Shown in pieces: positions 1 to 7,936 of a stretch of 61,655 nt of DNA (position 1 is the stretch's first letter; each line of letters begins with the position of its first letter). Under the pieces are notes generated by a model. The model searched no databases. It had not been told where the DNA came from and was given only the letters and a program-made list of their open reading frames with translations. This DNA is from Mediterraneibacter glycyrrhizinilyticus. GTDB lineage: Bacteria > Bacillota > Clostridia > Lachnospirales > Lachnospiraceae. The position numbers and the translations under genes are program-made. The stretch lies in contig NZ_JACJLR010000017.1 in the NCBI RefSeq assembly GCF_016902345.1, positions 1 to 61,655 of the forward strand. The letters are read 5' to 3'.

Positions 1-9
1 TAAGGAAAC

Positions 10-49
10 AATAACTTCTGATGGAGAGGGAATCCCTCCTTCAGTTATT
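10..49. repeat. Intergenic hairpin before the V-ATPase D gene
   Basis: AATAACT at 10-16 is complementary to AGTTATT at 43-49, and an inner GGAG/CTCC arm lies between them. There is no T-tract, so it is not a clear terminator. A second small hairpin (GTAGTCA at 76-82, TGACTAC at 87-93) follows. Both lie between the end of whatever gene precedes the window and the V-ATPase D start. They may be mRNA processing or stability elements; the function is not shown. Confidence 0.4.
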
Positions 50-120
50 CATTTAGATTTTGTAACTATTAACCCGTAGTCATTATTGACTACACCATTA
101 TTATACTAGGAGGTGGAGTT

Positions 121-777
121 TTGGCTTCGAAACATGTGAACCCGACCCGGATGGAGCTGACAAGGCTGAAGAAGAAACGTGTGACTGCGATCCGCGGCCA
201 TAAGCTCCTGAAAGACAAGCGGGATGAACTGATGCGCCAGTATCTGGACCTGGTCCGTGAGAATATGACGGTGCGCAAGAAAGTGGAGGCAGGCATCAAG
301 TCTGCGAACCGGAATTTTGTCATCGCCAAAGCAGGAATGTCCGAGGCAGCGCTCAATACGGCGCTCATGGCTCCGAAGCAGGAAGTCAATCTTGAAGCGG
401 GGGAGAAGAATGTGATGAGCGTGGATATCCCTACGTTTGAGTATAAGACCCGCACTGCGGATGAGAACGATATCTATTCCTACGGATTCGCCTTTACTTC
501 CAGCGACCTGGACGGAGCGGTGAAGTCCCTGGCGGATATCCTTCCGGACATGATCCGGCTTGCCGAATGCGAGAAGGCCTGCCAGCTTATGGCGGCAGAG
601 ATCGAGAAGACGAGAAGGCGTGTGAACGCGCTGGAACATGTGATCATCCCGGAGACGGAGGAGAATATAAAATATATCACGATGAAGCTGGATGAGAATG
701 AGAGGAGTACCCAGATCCGACTGATGAAGGTGAAGGATATGATGCTCGAGGAGGCTCATCATTACAGCGAGAAATAA
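121..777 (+). CDS. ntpD: V-type ATP synthase subunit D
   Basis: Subunit D forms the central rotor shaft of the V-type (A/V) ATPase, linking the catalytic A3B3 head to the membrane ring. The 218-residue product has the family-typical N-terminus (VNPTRMELTRLKKK near residues 7-20). It is charged and predicted to form long helices at both ends, as expected of an antiparallel coiled-coil shaft. The start is TTG at 121, chosen because AGGAGGTGGAG lies at optimal distance (109-119) and the conserved N-terminus begins there. Subunit D is usually distal in the operon, so the other subunits should lie left of the window. A rho-independent terminator follows directly. Confidence 0.93.
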   Translation: MASKHVNPTRMELTRLKKKRVTAIRGHKLLKDKRDELMRQYLDLVRENMTVRKKVEAGIKSANRNFVIAKAGMSEAALNTALMAPKQEVNLEAGEKNVMSVDIPTFEYKTRTADENDIYSYGFAFTSSDLDGAVKSLADILPDMIRLAECEKACQLMAAEIEKTRRRVNALEHVIIPETEENIKYITMKLDENERSTQIRLMKVKDMMLEEAHHYSEK

Positions 778-780
778 AAG

Positions 781-816
781 TACGCGGAGTGGAGAGGCTC
801 CGCGTACTATTTTATT
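781..816 (+). terminator. Terminator of the V-ATPase operon
   Basis: TACGCGGAG (781-789) pairs perfectly with CTCCGCGTA (798-806) across an 8-nt loop, followed by a T-rich tail. It starts 4 nt after the subunit D stop codon. Confidence 0.85.
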
Positions 817-854
817 GAAAAATAAACTGATTTTGTCTTATTTGAATAAAAAAC

Positions 855-883
855 TTTCACTTTTTTTGATTTTGAGGTACAAT
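855..883 (+). promoter_or_regulatory. Probable promoter of the first glgC-glgD pair
   Basis: TTTCAC (855-860) and TACAAT (878-883) are separated by 17 nt in very AT-rich DNA between the ATPase terminator and glgC. The -35 is weak. Confidence 0.5.
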
Positions 884-919
884 TTTAACATAAAAATCTA
901 TTAGAATAGGGGAAGAATT

Positions 920-2128
920 ATGGCAAAAGAAATGATTGCAATGCTCCTTGCCGGAGGACAGGGATCGCGTCTTTATGCGCTGACGCAGAATCTGGCAAAA
1001 CCGGCAGTTCCTTTTGGCGGGAAATACCGTATCATTGATTTTCCGCTGTCGAACTGCGTGAATTCGGGTATTGATACTGTAGGTATCCTGACCCAGTATC
1101 AGCCGCTCGTGCTCAATGAGTACATAGGAAACGGACAGCCGTGGGATCTTGACCGTCTGCACGGCGGTGTGCATGTGCTTCCTCCTTACCAGCAGGCTTC
1201 CGGCTCAGACTGGTATAAAGGAACGGCAAATGCAATCTATCAGAACATTTCGTTTATCGACCGCTATGATCCTGAGTATGTGATCATCCTGTCAGGCGAT
1301 CAGATCTGTAAGCAGGATTACAGTGATTTCCTGAAGTTCCATAAGGAAAAAGGCGCGGAGTTCAGTGTGGCGGTCATGGAAGTACCGTGGGATGAAGCGT
1401 CACGTTTCGGCCTGATGGTGACGGACGACAACGACAAGATCACGGAGTTCCAGGAAAAACCGAAGGAGCCGAAGTCGAATCTGGCATCCATGGGAATCTA
1501 TATCTTTAACTGGGACATCCTTAAAAAGTATCTGGAAGAAGATGAGGCGGATCCGAATTCAGAGAATGACTTTGGAAACAATATCATTCCGAATCTGCTC
1601 CGTGACGGACGCGACATGTATGCGTACCGTTTCAGCGGATACTGGAAAGATGTGGGAACAATCCCGTCTCTGTGGGAAGCCAACATGGAAGTCCTCGATC
1701 CGGAACACAGTGGGATCGACCTCTTTGATGAAGAGTGGAAGATCTACAGCCGCAACAGCGGTATGACCGGACATAAGATCGGCGAGACCGGCGTGGTGGA
1801 GAATTCCATGATCACAGACGGATGCCGGATCAATGGTCATGTAAAACACTCGATCCTCTTCGCAGGTGTCAAGGTGGAGCCGGGCGCTGAAGTGGAAGAT
1901 GCAGTTGTTATGGGTGGAACAACGATCAAGGCAGGCGCTGTTGTGAAGCACTGTATCGTTGCGGAGAATGTGACGATCGGTGAGAACGCCGTAGTGGGTG
2001 CGATGCCTGACGGCGAGAACAGCGGTGTGGCTACAGTCGGAAGCGGCGTGGAGATCGGAAACGGAGCGAAGATCGGACCGAACGCCATGGTCAGCAATAA
2101 TGTAAAGGACGGTGAAGAGCAATGGTAA
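920..2128 (+). CDS. glgC: Glucose-1-phosphate adenylyltransferase GlgC, copy 1
   Basis: Makes ADP-glucose from glucose-1-phosphate and ATP, the committed step of bacterial glycogen synthesis, in the cytoplasm. At 402 residues it has the nucleotidyltransferase loop (LAGGQGSRL near residue 10), [15 protein letters not shown], the Glc-1-P segment FQEKPKEP, and a C-terminal left-handed beta-helix of hexapeptide repeats. The catalytic-Asp segment reads [10 protein letters not shown], whereas copy 2 at 25 kb has the canonical [10 protein letters not shown]; the Asp is kept but the following His and Tyr are replaced. Its stop overlaps the glgD start by 7 nt, implying translational coupling. The start has GGGGAAG upstream. 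Probably functional, but divergent from copy 2. Confidence 0.93.
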   Translation: MAKEMIAMLLAGGQGSRLYALTQNLAKPAVPFGGKYRIIDFPLSNCVNSGIDTVGILTQYQPLVLNEYIGNGQPWDLDRLHGGVHVLPPYQQASGSDWYKGTANAIYQNISFIDRYDPEYVIILSGDQICKQDYSDFLKFHKEKGAEFSVAVMEVPWDEASRFGLMVTDDNDKITEFQEKPKEPKSNLASMGIYIFNWDILKKYLEEDEADPNSENDFGNNIIPNLLRDGRDMYAYRFSGYWKDVGTIPSLWEANMEVLDPEHSGIDLFDEEWKIYSRNSGMTGHKIGETGVVENSMITDGCRINGHVKHSILFAGVKVEPGAEVEDAVVMGGTTIKAGAVVKHCIVAENVTIGENAVVGAMPDGENSGVATVGSGVEIGNGAKIGPNAMVSNNVKDGEEQW

Positions 2129-3264
2129 ATTCGAATATTGATGCATTGGGCATTATTTTCCCAAACAGTTACGATGATCTGGTCCCCGACCTGGTGGCGG
2201 ACCGTCTGATGGCTTCGATACCGTTCGCAGCCCGTTACCGCATGATCGACTTTATCCTGTCCAGCATGGTAAACTGCGGAATCGATAATGTTTCTGTTAT
2301 TGTGCGCAAGAATTATCATTCCCTTCTGGACCACCTGGGATCAGGACGTGAATGGGATCTTACCCGCAAGAACGGCGGCTTAAATATTGTTCCGCCATTC
2401 GCGGAGAAAAATATCAAAGTCTACAACGGACGTGTGGAGGCGCTGGCAAGCATACTGGGATTTCTGAAGAGCCAGAAAGAAAAGTATGTCGTTATGGCGG
2501 ATACGAACAACGCAGTGAATTTCGATTTCGGCGTATTCCTTGAACAGCACATTGAGAGCGGCGCAGATGTGACGATCGCATATACAGAGGAAGAGCTTCC
2601 GCAGAGTGCGCTTGAAACAGGAACGGATAGCAAGTCTCTGTACTATACGCTTGAACTTGAGAACAAGCGGGTCAATAACATCAAGATCAACTCGAAAGCA
2701 ACCGGAGTACAGAACTTCTCAATGAACATTTACGCGATCGAGAGAGAACTCCTGATCGATCAGATCAGCCAGGCGTTTGTCCGCGGATATGTATTCTATG
2801 AGAGAGATATCCTGTCTCCACATCTGGTTACTCTGGATGTGCAGGGATATAAATATGAGGGATACTGCGCAAGGATCACGGATATGAAGAGCTATTTCGC
2901 GGAAAACATGAAGCTTCTGGACGATGAGAATCTGGACGCGCTGTTTGAAAACGGAAAGATCTACACCAAGATCCGCGACGATAATCCGACGCGCTATATC
3001 AACGGCGCTGTCGCGAAGAATGTGATGGCAGCAGACGGCTGCGTGATCGAAGGCGACGTCGAGAACTGTATCCTCTTCCGCGGTGTTAAGATCGCAAAGG
3101 GCGCAAAGGTGAGAAACTGTGTGCTCATGCAGGATACCGTAGTGAAAGAAGGCGCGAAACTGGAGTATGTGATCACGGACAAAAACGTAGTGATCACGGA
3201 GAATCAGGAAGTGAAAGGAACAGACACCTTCCAGGTATTCGTTGAAAAAGGAAAGACAGTATAA
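2122..3264 (+). CDS. glgD: GlgD-type subunit of ADP-glucose pyrophosphorylase, copy 1
   Basis: GlgD is the non-catalytic or regulatory partner of GlgC in Firmicutes. This 380-residue copy has lost the GGxGxRL nucleotide loop (the region reads [10 protein letters not shown]) and the catalytic GDxxYxxDY segment (it reads [12 protein letters not shown]). It keeps [20 protein letters not shown] and the C-terminal beta-helix. Loss of catalytic motifs with retention of fold is the GlgD signature. It overlaps glgC by 7 nt. GlgD copy 2 (26.3 kb) is of a different type that keeps GDAVYKMDY, so the two pairs are not recent duplicates. Confidence 0.9.
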   Translation: MVNSNIDALGIIFPNSYDDLVPDLVADRLMASIPFAARYRMIDFILSSMVNCGIDNVSVIVRKNYHSLLDHLGSGREWDLTRKNGGLNIVPPFAEKNIKVYNGRVEALASILGFLKSQKEKYVVMADTNNAVNFDFGVFLEQHIESGADVTIAYTEEELPQSALETGTDSKSLYYTLELENKRVNNIKINSKATGVQNFSMNIYAIERELLIDQISQAFVRGYVFYERDILSPHLVTLDVQGYKYEGYCARITDMKSYFAENMKLLDDENLDALFENGKIYTKIRDDNPTRYINGAVAKNVMAADGCVIEGDVENCILFRGVKIAKGAKVRNCVLMQDTVVKEGAKLEYVITDKNVVITENQEVKGTDTFQVFVEKGKTV

Positions 3265-3287
3265 GAAATAATGTGATCTTTATGGGA

Positions 3288-3330
3288 CTGCCGGCATAGA
3301 TTTTGTTAAAAATCTGCCGGCAGCCTTGTT
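3288..3330 (+). terminator. Probable terminator after glgD copy 1
   Basis: CTGCCGGC (3288-3295) and GCCGGCAG (3316-3323) form a GC-rich stem that extends imperfectly through AGATTTT/AAAATCT. The tail (CCTTGTT) is only moderately T-rich, so it may be leaky. Confidence 0.55.
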
Positions 3331-3354
3331 GCATTGCACGAGGCGTGATAGAAT
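3326..3354 (+). promoter_or_regulatory. Promoter of the AI-2E-family permease gene
   Basis: TTGTTG (3326-3331), a 17-nt spacer, and an extended -10 (TGATAGAAT, hexamer 3349-3354) lie 70 bp upstream of the permease start. The -35 overlaps the tail of the preceding hairpin. Confidence 0.6.
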
Positions 3355-3427
3355 AAAGCGACGCCGGAAACGGCAATACTTGATGCATAACAAAGACATG
3401 ATAATGATATCCCGTTGAGGAGGAGCT

Positions 3428-4612
3428 ATGAAACTCGACAAAGAAACGATGAAAAAACTGAGGGAATTGATCCTGTTTACGATCATAATATTGATCGCCC
3501 TTGCAAATTACGGACTTATCTTCGAAGCGATCCGTTTTGTATTCGGAATCATATTTCCGTTTCTTTTGGGCGGCGCCATCGCATTTGTTCTGAATGTGCC
3601 GATGAGCTTTTTTGAAAAGCTGATCTTTGGCAATAAATATCTGAAAGAGAAAAAAGTGGCGCGGAAACTTGCGCGGCCGCTCAGCCTTATCCTGACGATC
3701 GCCGTTGTGATCGGAGTTGTGGTACTGGTGATGTTCGTTGTGATCCCGGAACTGGGCAAGACTCTGCTGTCCCTGGGAATGACGATCCGGACATTTATAC
3801 CGGAAGCACAGCAGTTCCTGGAGAAGCTTTTTCAGGATAACCCGGAGATACAGGCATGGATCAACAGCCTGAACCTGGATCCGGAGCGGATGATAAACAG
3901 CGCCATCAGTTTCATCCAGAACGGTGCCGGAAATGTCCTTAATTCCACCGTGTCTGCGATCGGTTCGATCGTGAGCGGGGTGACGACGTTTGTCATTGCA
4001 TTTGTGTTCTCCTGCTACATCCTTTTACAGAAGGAGAAGCTGACGGTGCAGGTCAGGAAAGTCATATATGCGTTCCTTTCAGAAAAGCAGGTGGAGTGGT
4101 GCCTTGAAGTTGCCTCACTGACTTTTAAGTCCTTCTCCAGCTTTCTGACCGGACAGTGCTTAGAGGCGCTGATCCTTGGAGTTATGTTCTTTATCGCGAT
4201 GAACATTTTCAATATGCCTTATGCAATGCTGGTGGGCGTGCTGATCGCATTTACGGCGCTGATCCCGATCTTCGGAGCGTTTATCGGATGCGTGATCGGG
4301 GCGTTCCTGATCCTGATGGTGGATCCGCTCCAGGCAGTGGGGTTTGTCATTATGTTCCTGGTGCTCCAGCAGATTGAAGGCAACCTGATCTATCCAAAGG
4401 TGGTGGGAAGTTCTGTGGGGCTTCCTTCGATCTGGGTGCTCGCCGCGGTGACCATAGGCGGCAGCCTGATGGGGGTTGTGGGGATGCTGATCTTTATCCC
4501 AATCGTATCCGTGGTGTACAATCTGTTTCGTGCGAGCGTGCACAGGCGGCTCAGGATGAAGCACCGGGATATCCGGACGGCGGAGCCGGAGAAGACGGAA
4601 AAAAAGGAATAA
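3428..4612 (+). CDS. AI-2E family transporter (UPF0118/DUF20 membrane protein)
   Basis: A 394-residue polytopic membrane protein of the AI-2E/PerM-type family, whose members have been linked to autoinducer-2 export, sodium/proton exchange or simply unknown transport. Hydrophobic segments lie near residues 10-50, 85-110, 170-200 and 240-365. The C-terminal half carries the conserved glycine-rich LQQIEGNLIYPKVVG motif typical of the family. The tail is short and charged. The start follows GAGGAGGAGCT at good spacing. Substrate cannot be inferred; no LuxS or Lsr genes are nearby. It appears monocistronic. Confidence 0.85.
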   Translation: MKLDKETMKKLRELILFTIIILIALANYGLIFEAIRFVFGIIFPFLLGGAIAFVLNVPMSFFEKLIFGNKYLKEKKVARKLARPLSLILTIAVVIGVVVLVMFVVIPELGKTLLSLGMTIRTFIPEAQQFLEKLFQDNPEIQAWINSLNLDPERMINSAISFIQNGAGNVLNSTVSAIGSIVSGVTTFVIAFVFSCYILLQKEKLTVQVRKVIYAFLSEKQVEWCLEVASLTFKSFSSFLTGQCLEALILGVMFFIAMNIFNMPYAMLVGVLIAFTALIPIFGAFIGCVIGAFLILMVDPLQAVGFVIMFLVLQQIEGNLIYPKVVGSSVGLPSIWVLAAVTIGGSLMGVVGMLIFIPIVSVVYNLFRASVHRRLRMKHRDIRTAEPEKTEKKE

Positions 4613-4633
4613 TTTTTTTGGAATTACAGGAAC

Positions 4634-4746
4634 TTGACTGTGACGGAAGCATATACTATAGTATGTCTGGGCAAAAGGATAATAGTTGTCTATGTATGGC
4701 AGCAAAGCGAAATCCCCAGAGCGTGTCGGGCTCTGGGGATTTCTTT
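4634..4746 (+). ncRNA. Candidate small RNA: orphan promoter-terminator unit
   Basis: A near-consensus promoter (TTGACT 4634-4639, 17-nt spacer, TATAGT 4657-4662) is followed, about 45 nt after the predicted +1 near 4669, by a strong terminator. That hairpin runs AAATCCCCAGAGC (4710-4722) to GCTCTGGGGATTT (4730-4742), then TTCTTTTCCTTT. No ORF with a ribosome binding site fits between. The implied transcript is roughly 75-85 nt. The hairpin could equally terminate read-through from the permease gene. No match to a named RNA family is recognised. A computation that would help is covariation analysis over homologous intergenic regions. Confidence 0.45.
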
Positions 4747-5271
4747 TCCTTTATGCGGGGGAACAGTCCGGGGAATGTTACCGACTGCTGAGCGCTAAAA
4801 CAGCTCCGGGAAGAATTTGTGATGGCTTGAGCATAGTCTATTTTCTGCGCTCAAAAGAAGAAAGTGTATAAAGAGATTTGTAATATATACCGTAGGAAAC
4901 GGGCAATAGAATCTCGAAAAATAATTAACTGGCATCGATGTATAAAAGCATAGTGCCAGTTAATTATTTTTAAAGGGATGGCATAAATGTGAAAAAGTAA
5001 CCAAGAATAAAGGAGCTGTGGAAAAAGAAAATTTAAGCGGGGATAATGGTGTTATAACCCTTGCATTTCCCTCCCACCAGTGATAAACTTCCTACAAAGC
5101 ATATTTTCTAACATTCAGACGGGACGGCGTTACGCCGTTATCTGCCATATTTCTATAACAGCCAAAAAGGCTGTTCCTATCGGAAGATTCATGCTTTTAT
5201 TTCCATTAATGTCAGCAGGAGTTTTCCGAAAAAGAAAACTTCCTGCAGTAAAAACTGAAAAGGAGGTTTTC
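4747..5271. other. Gene-free stretch with an inverted repeat and two small hairpins
   Basis: No credible coding region is seen here. It holds a perfect 17-bp inverted repeat (4917/4918-4934 with 4954-4970, 19-nt loop), a GACGGCGT/ACGCCGTT hairpin near 5124-5139, and AACAGCC-aaaaa-GGCTGTT at 5157-5175. The last two would lie in the 5' leader of the next gene. A reading frame open from 5080 runs into the next gene but lacks a ribosome binding site. Confidence 0.5.
4917..4970. repeat. Perfect 17-bp inverted repeat
   Basis: AAATAATTAACTGGCA ends at 4934; its exact complement TGCCAGTTAATTATTT begins at 4954. Ending in TTTT on the plus strand and starting in AAAA, it could act as a bidirectional terminator, but no gene end lies next to it on either side. 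The AT-rich stem also fits a small mobile-element remnant. Confidence 0.6.
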
Positions 5272-6189
5272 ATGGCAAAACGTAAGAAGACACTGCGGTG
5301 GCATCCTGCTTTTTATGCCGGGATGCAGATTGAACTGCAGGAAGACGCCGGGCGGCTTGAGTTCAAAGCAGAACATGCTCTGGGGAGCGAACCGGTCAGA
5401 GCGGATCTGCTCATTATCAAAAAGACAGATGACAGACCGTTGAAGAAAACGATAGGAAAGATATTCCGGACGCACAATATCGTGGAGTACAAAAGCCCGG
5501 GACATTCGCTCACTATTGATGCGTTTTATAAAGCGTGCGGGTATGTCAATCTGTATAAGGCAGTGACCGGGGGCGCGGATGAAGTCAGGATCACGGATAT
5601 GACGCTGACCTTAGTCTGTTCTTGCTATCCGGGAAAACTGATCAGTCATCTGGAGAAGGTGAGAGGATACAGTATAAGAGAAGGTGCTCCAGGAGTTTAT
5701 TATGTAAATGGAGATGTTATCCCGATCCAGATCGTTTTGGTACGCAGGCTGCCGGAAGAAGAGAGCAGATGGCTCAGGAGTCTGACTAACAGGATGACGG
5801 AGAAAGAAGAAATCGGCAGGCTTCTGGAAAATTACGAGGGACATAAAGCGGATCCGCTCTACAGGACGGTCATGGATCTGGTCGTGAGAGCAAACTGGAA
5901 AAGATTTGAGGAGGTGCGGACGGAGATGTGCGATGCATTGGTAGAACTGATGGAAGATTATGTAGAAGAGCAGATAGAAGAGCGGATGGAGCGGCGCATA
6001 AAGGAGCGGGTGGAGCAGCGTATAAAAGAACAGATAGAAGAGCAGAAAGAAGCCGGGATAAAATCTCTTATTTGTTCCTTGCGGAATCTGGGGATTCCCA
6101 GGAAAGCGGCTGTGCTCCAGCTGGAAGAGCAGTACAACCTGGCTGACGAAAGCGCAGAGCAGTACGTGGAGAAATATTGGAAAGAGTGA
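5272..6189 (+). CDS. PD-(D/E)XK nuclease-like protein with charged repeat tail
   Basis: A 305-residue protein of unknown role. The N-terminal half has a plausible PD-(D/E)XK core: Asp45 in RADLLII, then Glu72-x-Lys74 in VEYKSP, followed by a helix (ALTIDAFYKACGYVNLYK-like) that fits the fold. Residues about 230-265 form a Glu/Arg/Lys-rich near-heptad repeat (EEQIEERMERRIKERVEQ), probably coiled coil. A short conserved-looking helical tail follows (GIPRKAAVLQLEEQYNL). The start is ATG 5272 because AAAGGAGGTTTTC sits directly upstream; an upstream in-frame ATG at 5080 has no such site. No partner gene is adjacent. Proteins of this kind are multicopy in gut Lachnospiraceae; function is unproven and may be transposon-related. 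Confidence 0.6.
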   Translation: MAKRKKTLRWHPAFYAGMQIELQEDAGRLEFKAEHALGSEPVRADLLIIKKTDDRPLKKTIGKIFRTHNIVEYKSPGHSLTIDAFYKACGYVNLYKAVTGGADEVRITDMTLTLVCSCYPGKLISHLEKVRGYSIREGAPGVYYVNGDVIPIQIVLVRRLPEEESRWLRSLTNRMTEKEEIGRLLENYEGHKADPLYRTVMDLVVRANWKRFEEVRTEMCDALVELMEDYVEEQIEERMERRIKERVEQRIKEQIEEQKEAGIKSLICSLRNLGIPRKAAVLQLEEQYNLADESAEQYVEKYWKE

Positions 6190-6312
6190 TAGTGTGGGGC
6201 AGAGTGCTGGGGAAGACTGTATGGAGGGCATGGATCAGTCGGGACTCTGTTTTATGCCAGGTACTTTATGCACTTAGTTTTGCTGAAAATCTGATAAAAG
6301 CTTACAAAGACC

Positions 6313-6342
6313 TTGACTTCCTCCCTCCCGCCATGGTATACT
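6313..6342 (+). promoter_or_regulatory. Promoter of the rpmG-secE-nusG-rplKA operon
   Basis: TTGACT (6313-6318) and TATACT (6337-6342) are separated by 18 nt, about 100 bp upstream of rpmG. No other gene lies in the 6190-6445 interval. Confidence 0.7.
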
Positions 6343-6445
6343 ACTACGGCGAATGGAAGTAGGTCTTTTTTTTATGCCTAAAAATCGATGGCTTCGCAAC
6401 CATCAGTAACACGTAGGTGAATAAGTAAAAAGCGAGGTGGAAGTT

Positions 6446-6595
6446 GTGCGCACAAGAATTACTCTGGAATGTACGGAATGCAAGAACCGTAACTACAACA
6501 TGACCAAGGATAAGAAGGCTCATCCGGAGCGTATGGAGACTAAGAAGTACTGCAGATTCTGCAAATCACACACACTGCACAAGGAAACAAAGTAG
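6446..6595 (+). CDS. rpmG: 50S ribosomal protein L33
   Basis: A 49-residue protein of the large ribosomal subunit. It begins at GTG 6446 ([12 protein letters not shown]) with GAGGTGG upstream. Two CxxC pairs (Cys9/Cys12 and Cys36/Cys39) mark it as the zinc-binding form of L33, which differs from the Cys-free form that many Firmicutes make under zinc limitation. It lies 23 bp upstream of secE, the usual arrangement at the head of the secE-nusG-rplK cluster. Confidence 0.95.
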   Translation: MRTRITLECTECKNRNYNMTKDKKAHPERMETKKYCRFCKSHTLHKETK

Positions 6596-6618
6596 TCGCT
6601 GGAAGGAAGTGGACGATC

Positions 6619-6816
6619 ATGAGTGAAAAGACAAAAACTCAGAAAAAGAGCTGGTTTAAAGGACTTCAGGCGGAATTTAAGAAGATTATTTGGCCAGACA
6701 AAAAGACACTTGCAAAGCAGACCACGGCAGTTGTTGCTGTTTCCGTTGTTCTCGGGGCGCTGATCGCAGTGATCGACGTGATACTGAGATACGGGATTGA
6801 CTTATTGGTAAAATAG
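6619..6816 (+). CDS. secE: Preprotein translocase subunit SecE
   Basis: A 65-residue single-span membrane protein that clamps the SecY channel. The N-terminus is basic (KTQKKSWFKGLQAEFKKIIWP), with the conserved amphipathic helix ending in WPDKKT. One hydrophobic segment spans about residues 36-60. This is the short one-helix form usual in Gram-positives. It sits between rpmG and nusG as in most bacteria. Confidence 0.95.
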   Translation: MSEKTKTQKKSWFKGLQAEFKKIIWPDKKTLAKQTTAVVAVSVVLGALIAVIDVILRYGIDLLVK

Positions 6817-6841
6817 TTGACCGCAGCAGAAAGGTGATTAT

Positions 6842-7360
6842 ATGTCAGAGGCAAGATGGTATGTAGTTCATACTTATTCCGGGTATGAGAACAAAGTAAA
6901 AGCTAACATTGACAAGACGATCGAGAATCGCCATCTGGAGGATCAGATCCTTGAGGTACGCGTGCCGATGGAGGAAGTGACCGAGCTCAAAAACGGCGTT
7001 CAGAAGGTGGTTCAGAGAAAGATGTTCCCGGGTTATGTTATGATCCACATGATCATGAACGACGATACATGGTATGTGGTGAGGAACACCCGCGGCGTGA
7101 CAGGGTTCGTTGGACCCGGATCTAAGCCGGTCCCGCTGGAGGACAGCGAGATGGAGAACCTCGGCATTAAGAAAGATGACGTGGTGGTTGACTTCGGCGT
7201 TGGTGATATCGTCACTGTTCTGAGCGGGGCGTGGGAAGGTACCGTGGGAGCGGTCCAGAGCATGAACGAGCAGAAGAAGAGCCTGTCTATCAATGTTGAG
7301 CTGTTTGGCCGAGAGACTCCGGTTGAACTCAGTTTTTCAGAAGTGAAAAAAATGGATTAA
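6842..7360 (+). CDS. nusG: Transcription termination/antitermination factor NusG
   Basis: A 172-residue NusG. The N-terminal NGN domain starts ARWYVVHTYSGYENKVK and contains FPGYVMIHM and NTRGVTGFVG. A KOW domain near residues 120-172 contains GDIVTVLSGAWEGTVG. It binds RNA polymerase and modulates pausing and, in Gram-positives, termination. The start ATG has AAAGGTG upstream. It is co-transcribed with secE (25 bp) and rplK. Confidence 0.96.
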   Translation: MSEARWYVVHTYSGYENKVKANIDKTIENRHLEDQILEVRVPMEEVTELKNGVQKVVQRKMFPGYVMIHMIMNDDTWYVVRNTRGVTGFVGPGSKPVPLEDSEMENLGIKKDDVVVDFGVGDIVTVLSGAWEGTVGAVQSMNEQKKSLSINVELFGRETPVELSFSEVKKMD

Positions 7361-7366
7361 GAATTG

Positions 7367-7407
7367 GTGGGAGGGAGTGATCCCGTGAATACCACAAGGA
7401 GGTTATT
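7367..7407 (+). promoter_or_regulatory. L1-type regulatory hairpin before rplK
   Basis: Outer stem GTGG (7367-7370) with CCAC (7392-7395); asymmetric internal loop GA on the left and GTGAATA on the right; inner stem GGGA (7373-7376) with TCCC (7381-7384); loop GTGA. It runs straight into the AGGAGG of rplK. A second copy precedes rplA with both stems conserved and the terminal loop changed. Ribosomal protein L1 is known to repress the L11-L1 operon by binding an mRNA site that mimics its 23S rRNA site; assigning that role here is inference. Confidence 0.6.
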
Positions 7408-7410
7408 GAA

Positions 7411-7836
7411 ATGGCAAAAAAAGTAGAAGGTTACATCAAATTACAGATTCCTGCCGGCAAGGCAACTCCGGCACCGCCGGTTGGACCTGCACTTGGACAG
7501 CACGGTGTAAACATCGTTGAGTTTACAAAGCAGTTCAATGCAAGAACAGCAGACCAGGGCGACCTGATCATTCCGGTAGTCATCACTGTATACAATGACA
7601 GAAGTTTCAGCTTTATCACAAAGACACCGCCGGCAGCAGTCCTTATCAAGAAAGCCTGCAAGATCAAATCCGGTTCTGGTGTACCGAACAAGAACAAAGT
7701 TGCAACGATCACGAAAGAGCAGTTAAAAGAGATCGCTGAGATGAAGATGCCGGACCTCAATGCAGCAACTGTTGAAGCAGCTATGAGCATGGTGGCTGGT
7801 ACATGCCGCTCAATGGGAGTAGTTGTCGAAGAGTAG
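7411..7836 (+). CDS. rplK: 50S ribosomal protein L11
   Basis: A 141-residue L11, part of the GTPase-associated centre and the target of thiopeptides. It has the usual N-terminal [26 protein letters not shown] segment, with the conserved proline-rich linker, and the C-terminal RNA-binding domain ending [12 protein letters not shown]. The ATG is 6 nt after AGGAGGTTATTG. The leader overlaps a hairpin resembling an L1 binding site. Confidence 0.97.
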   Translation: MAKKVEGYIKLQIPAGKATPAPPVGPALGQHGVNIVEFTKQFNARTADQGDLIIPVVITVYNDRSFSFITKTPPAAVLIKKACKIKSGSGVPNKNKVATITKEQLKEIAEMKMPDLNAATVEAAMSMVAGTCRSMGVVVEE

Positions 7837-7888
7837 GCATTGAGCACTTGGCAATGGATTGGACTCGGATACAGAGAGTTATAGACAA

Positions 7889-7931
7889 GTGGGAGGGGCA
7901 AGATCCCGCGAACACCACAAGGAGGTTATTG
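7889..7931 (+). promoter_or_regulatory. L1-type regulatory hairpin before rplA
   Basis: Outer stem GTGG (7889-7892) with CCAC (7915-7918); internal loop GA and GCGAACA; inner stem GGGG (7895-7898) with TCCC (7904-7907), including one G-U pair; loop CAAGA. The following ACAAGGAGGTTATTG is identical to the rplK copy. Stem conservation with changed loops supports an RNA structure rather than a plain sequence duplication. Confidence 0.6.
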
Positions 7932-7936
7932 TAAAA

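Noticed and set aside
5080..5271. 64-residue N-terminal extension of the PD-(D/E)XK protein
   Set aside because: No ribosome binding site at 5080, the segment overlaps two hairpins, and AAAGGAGG lies right before ATG 5272.
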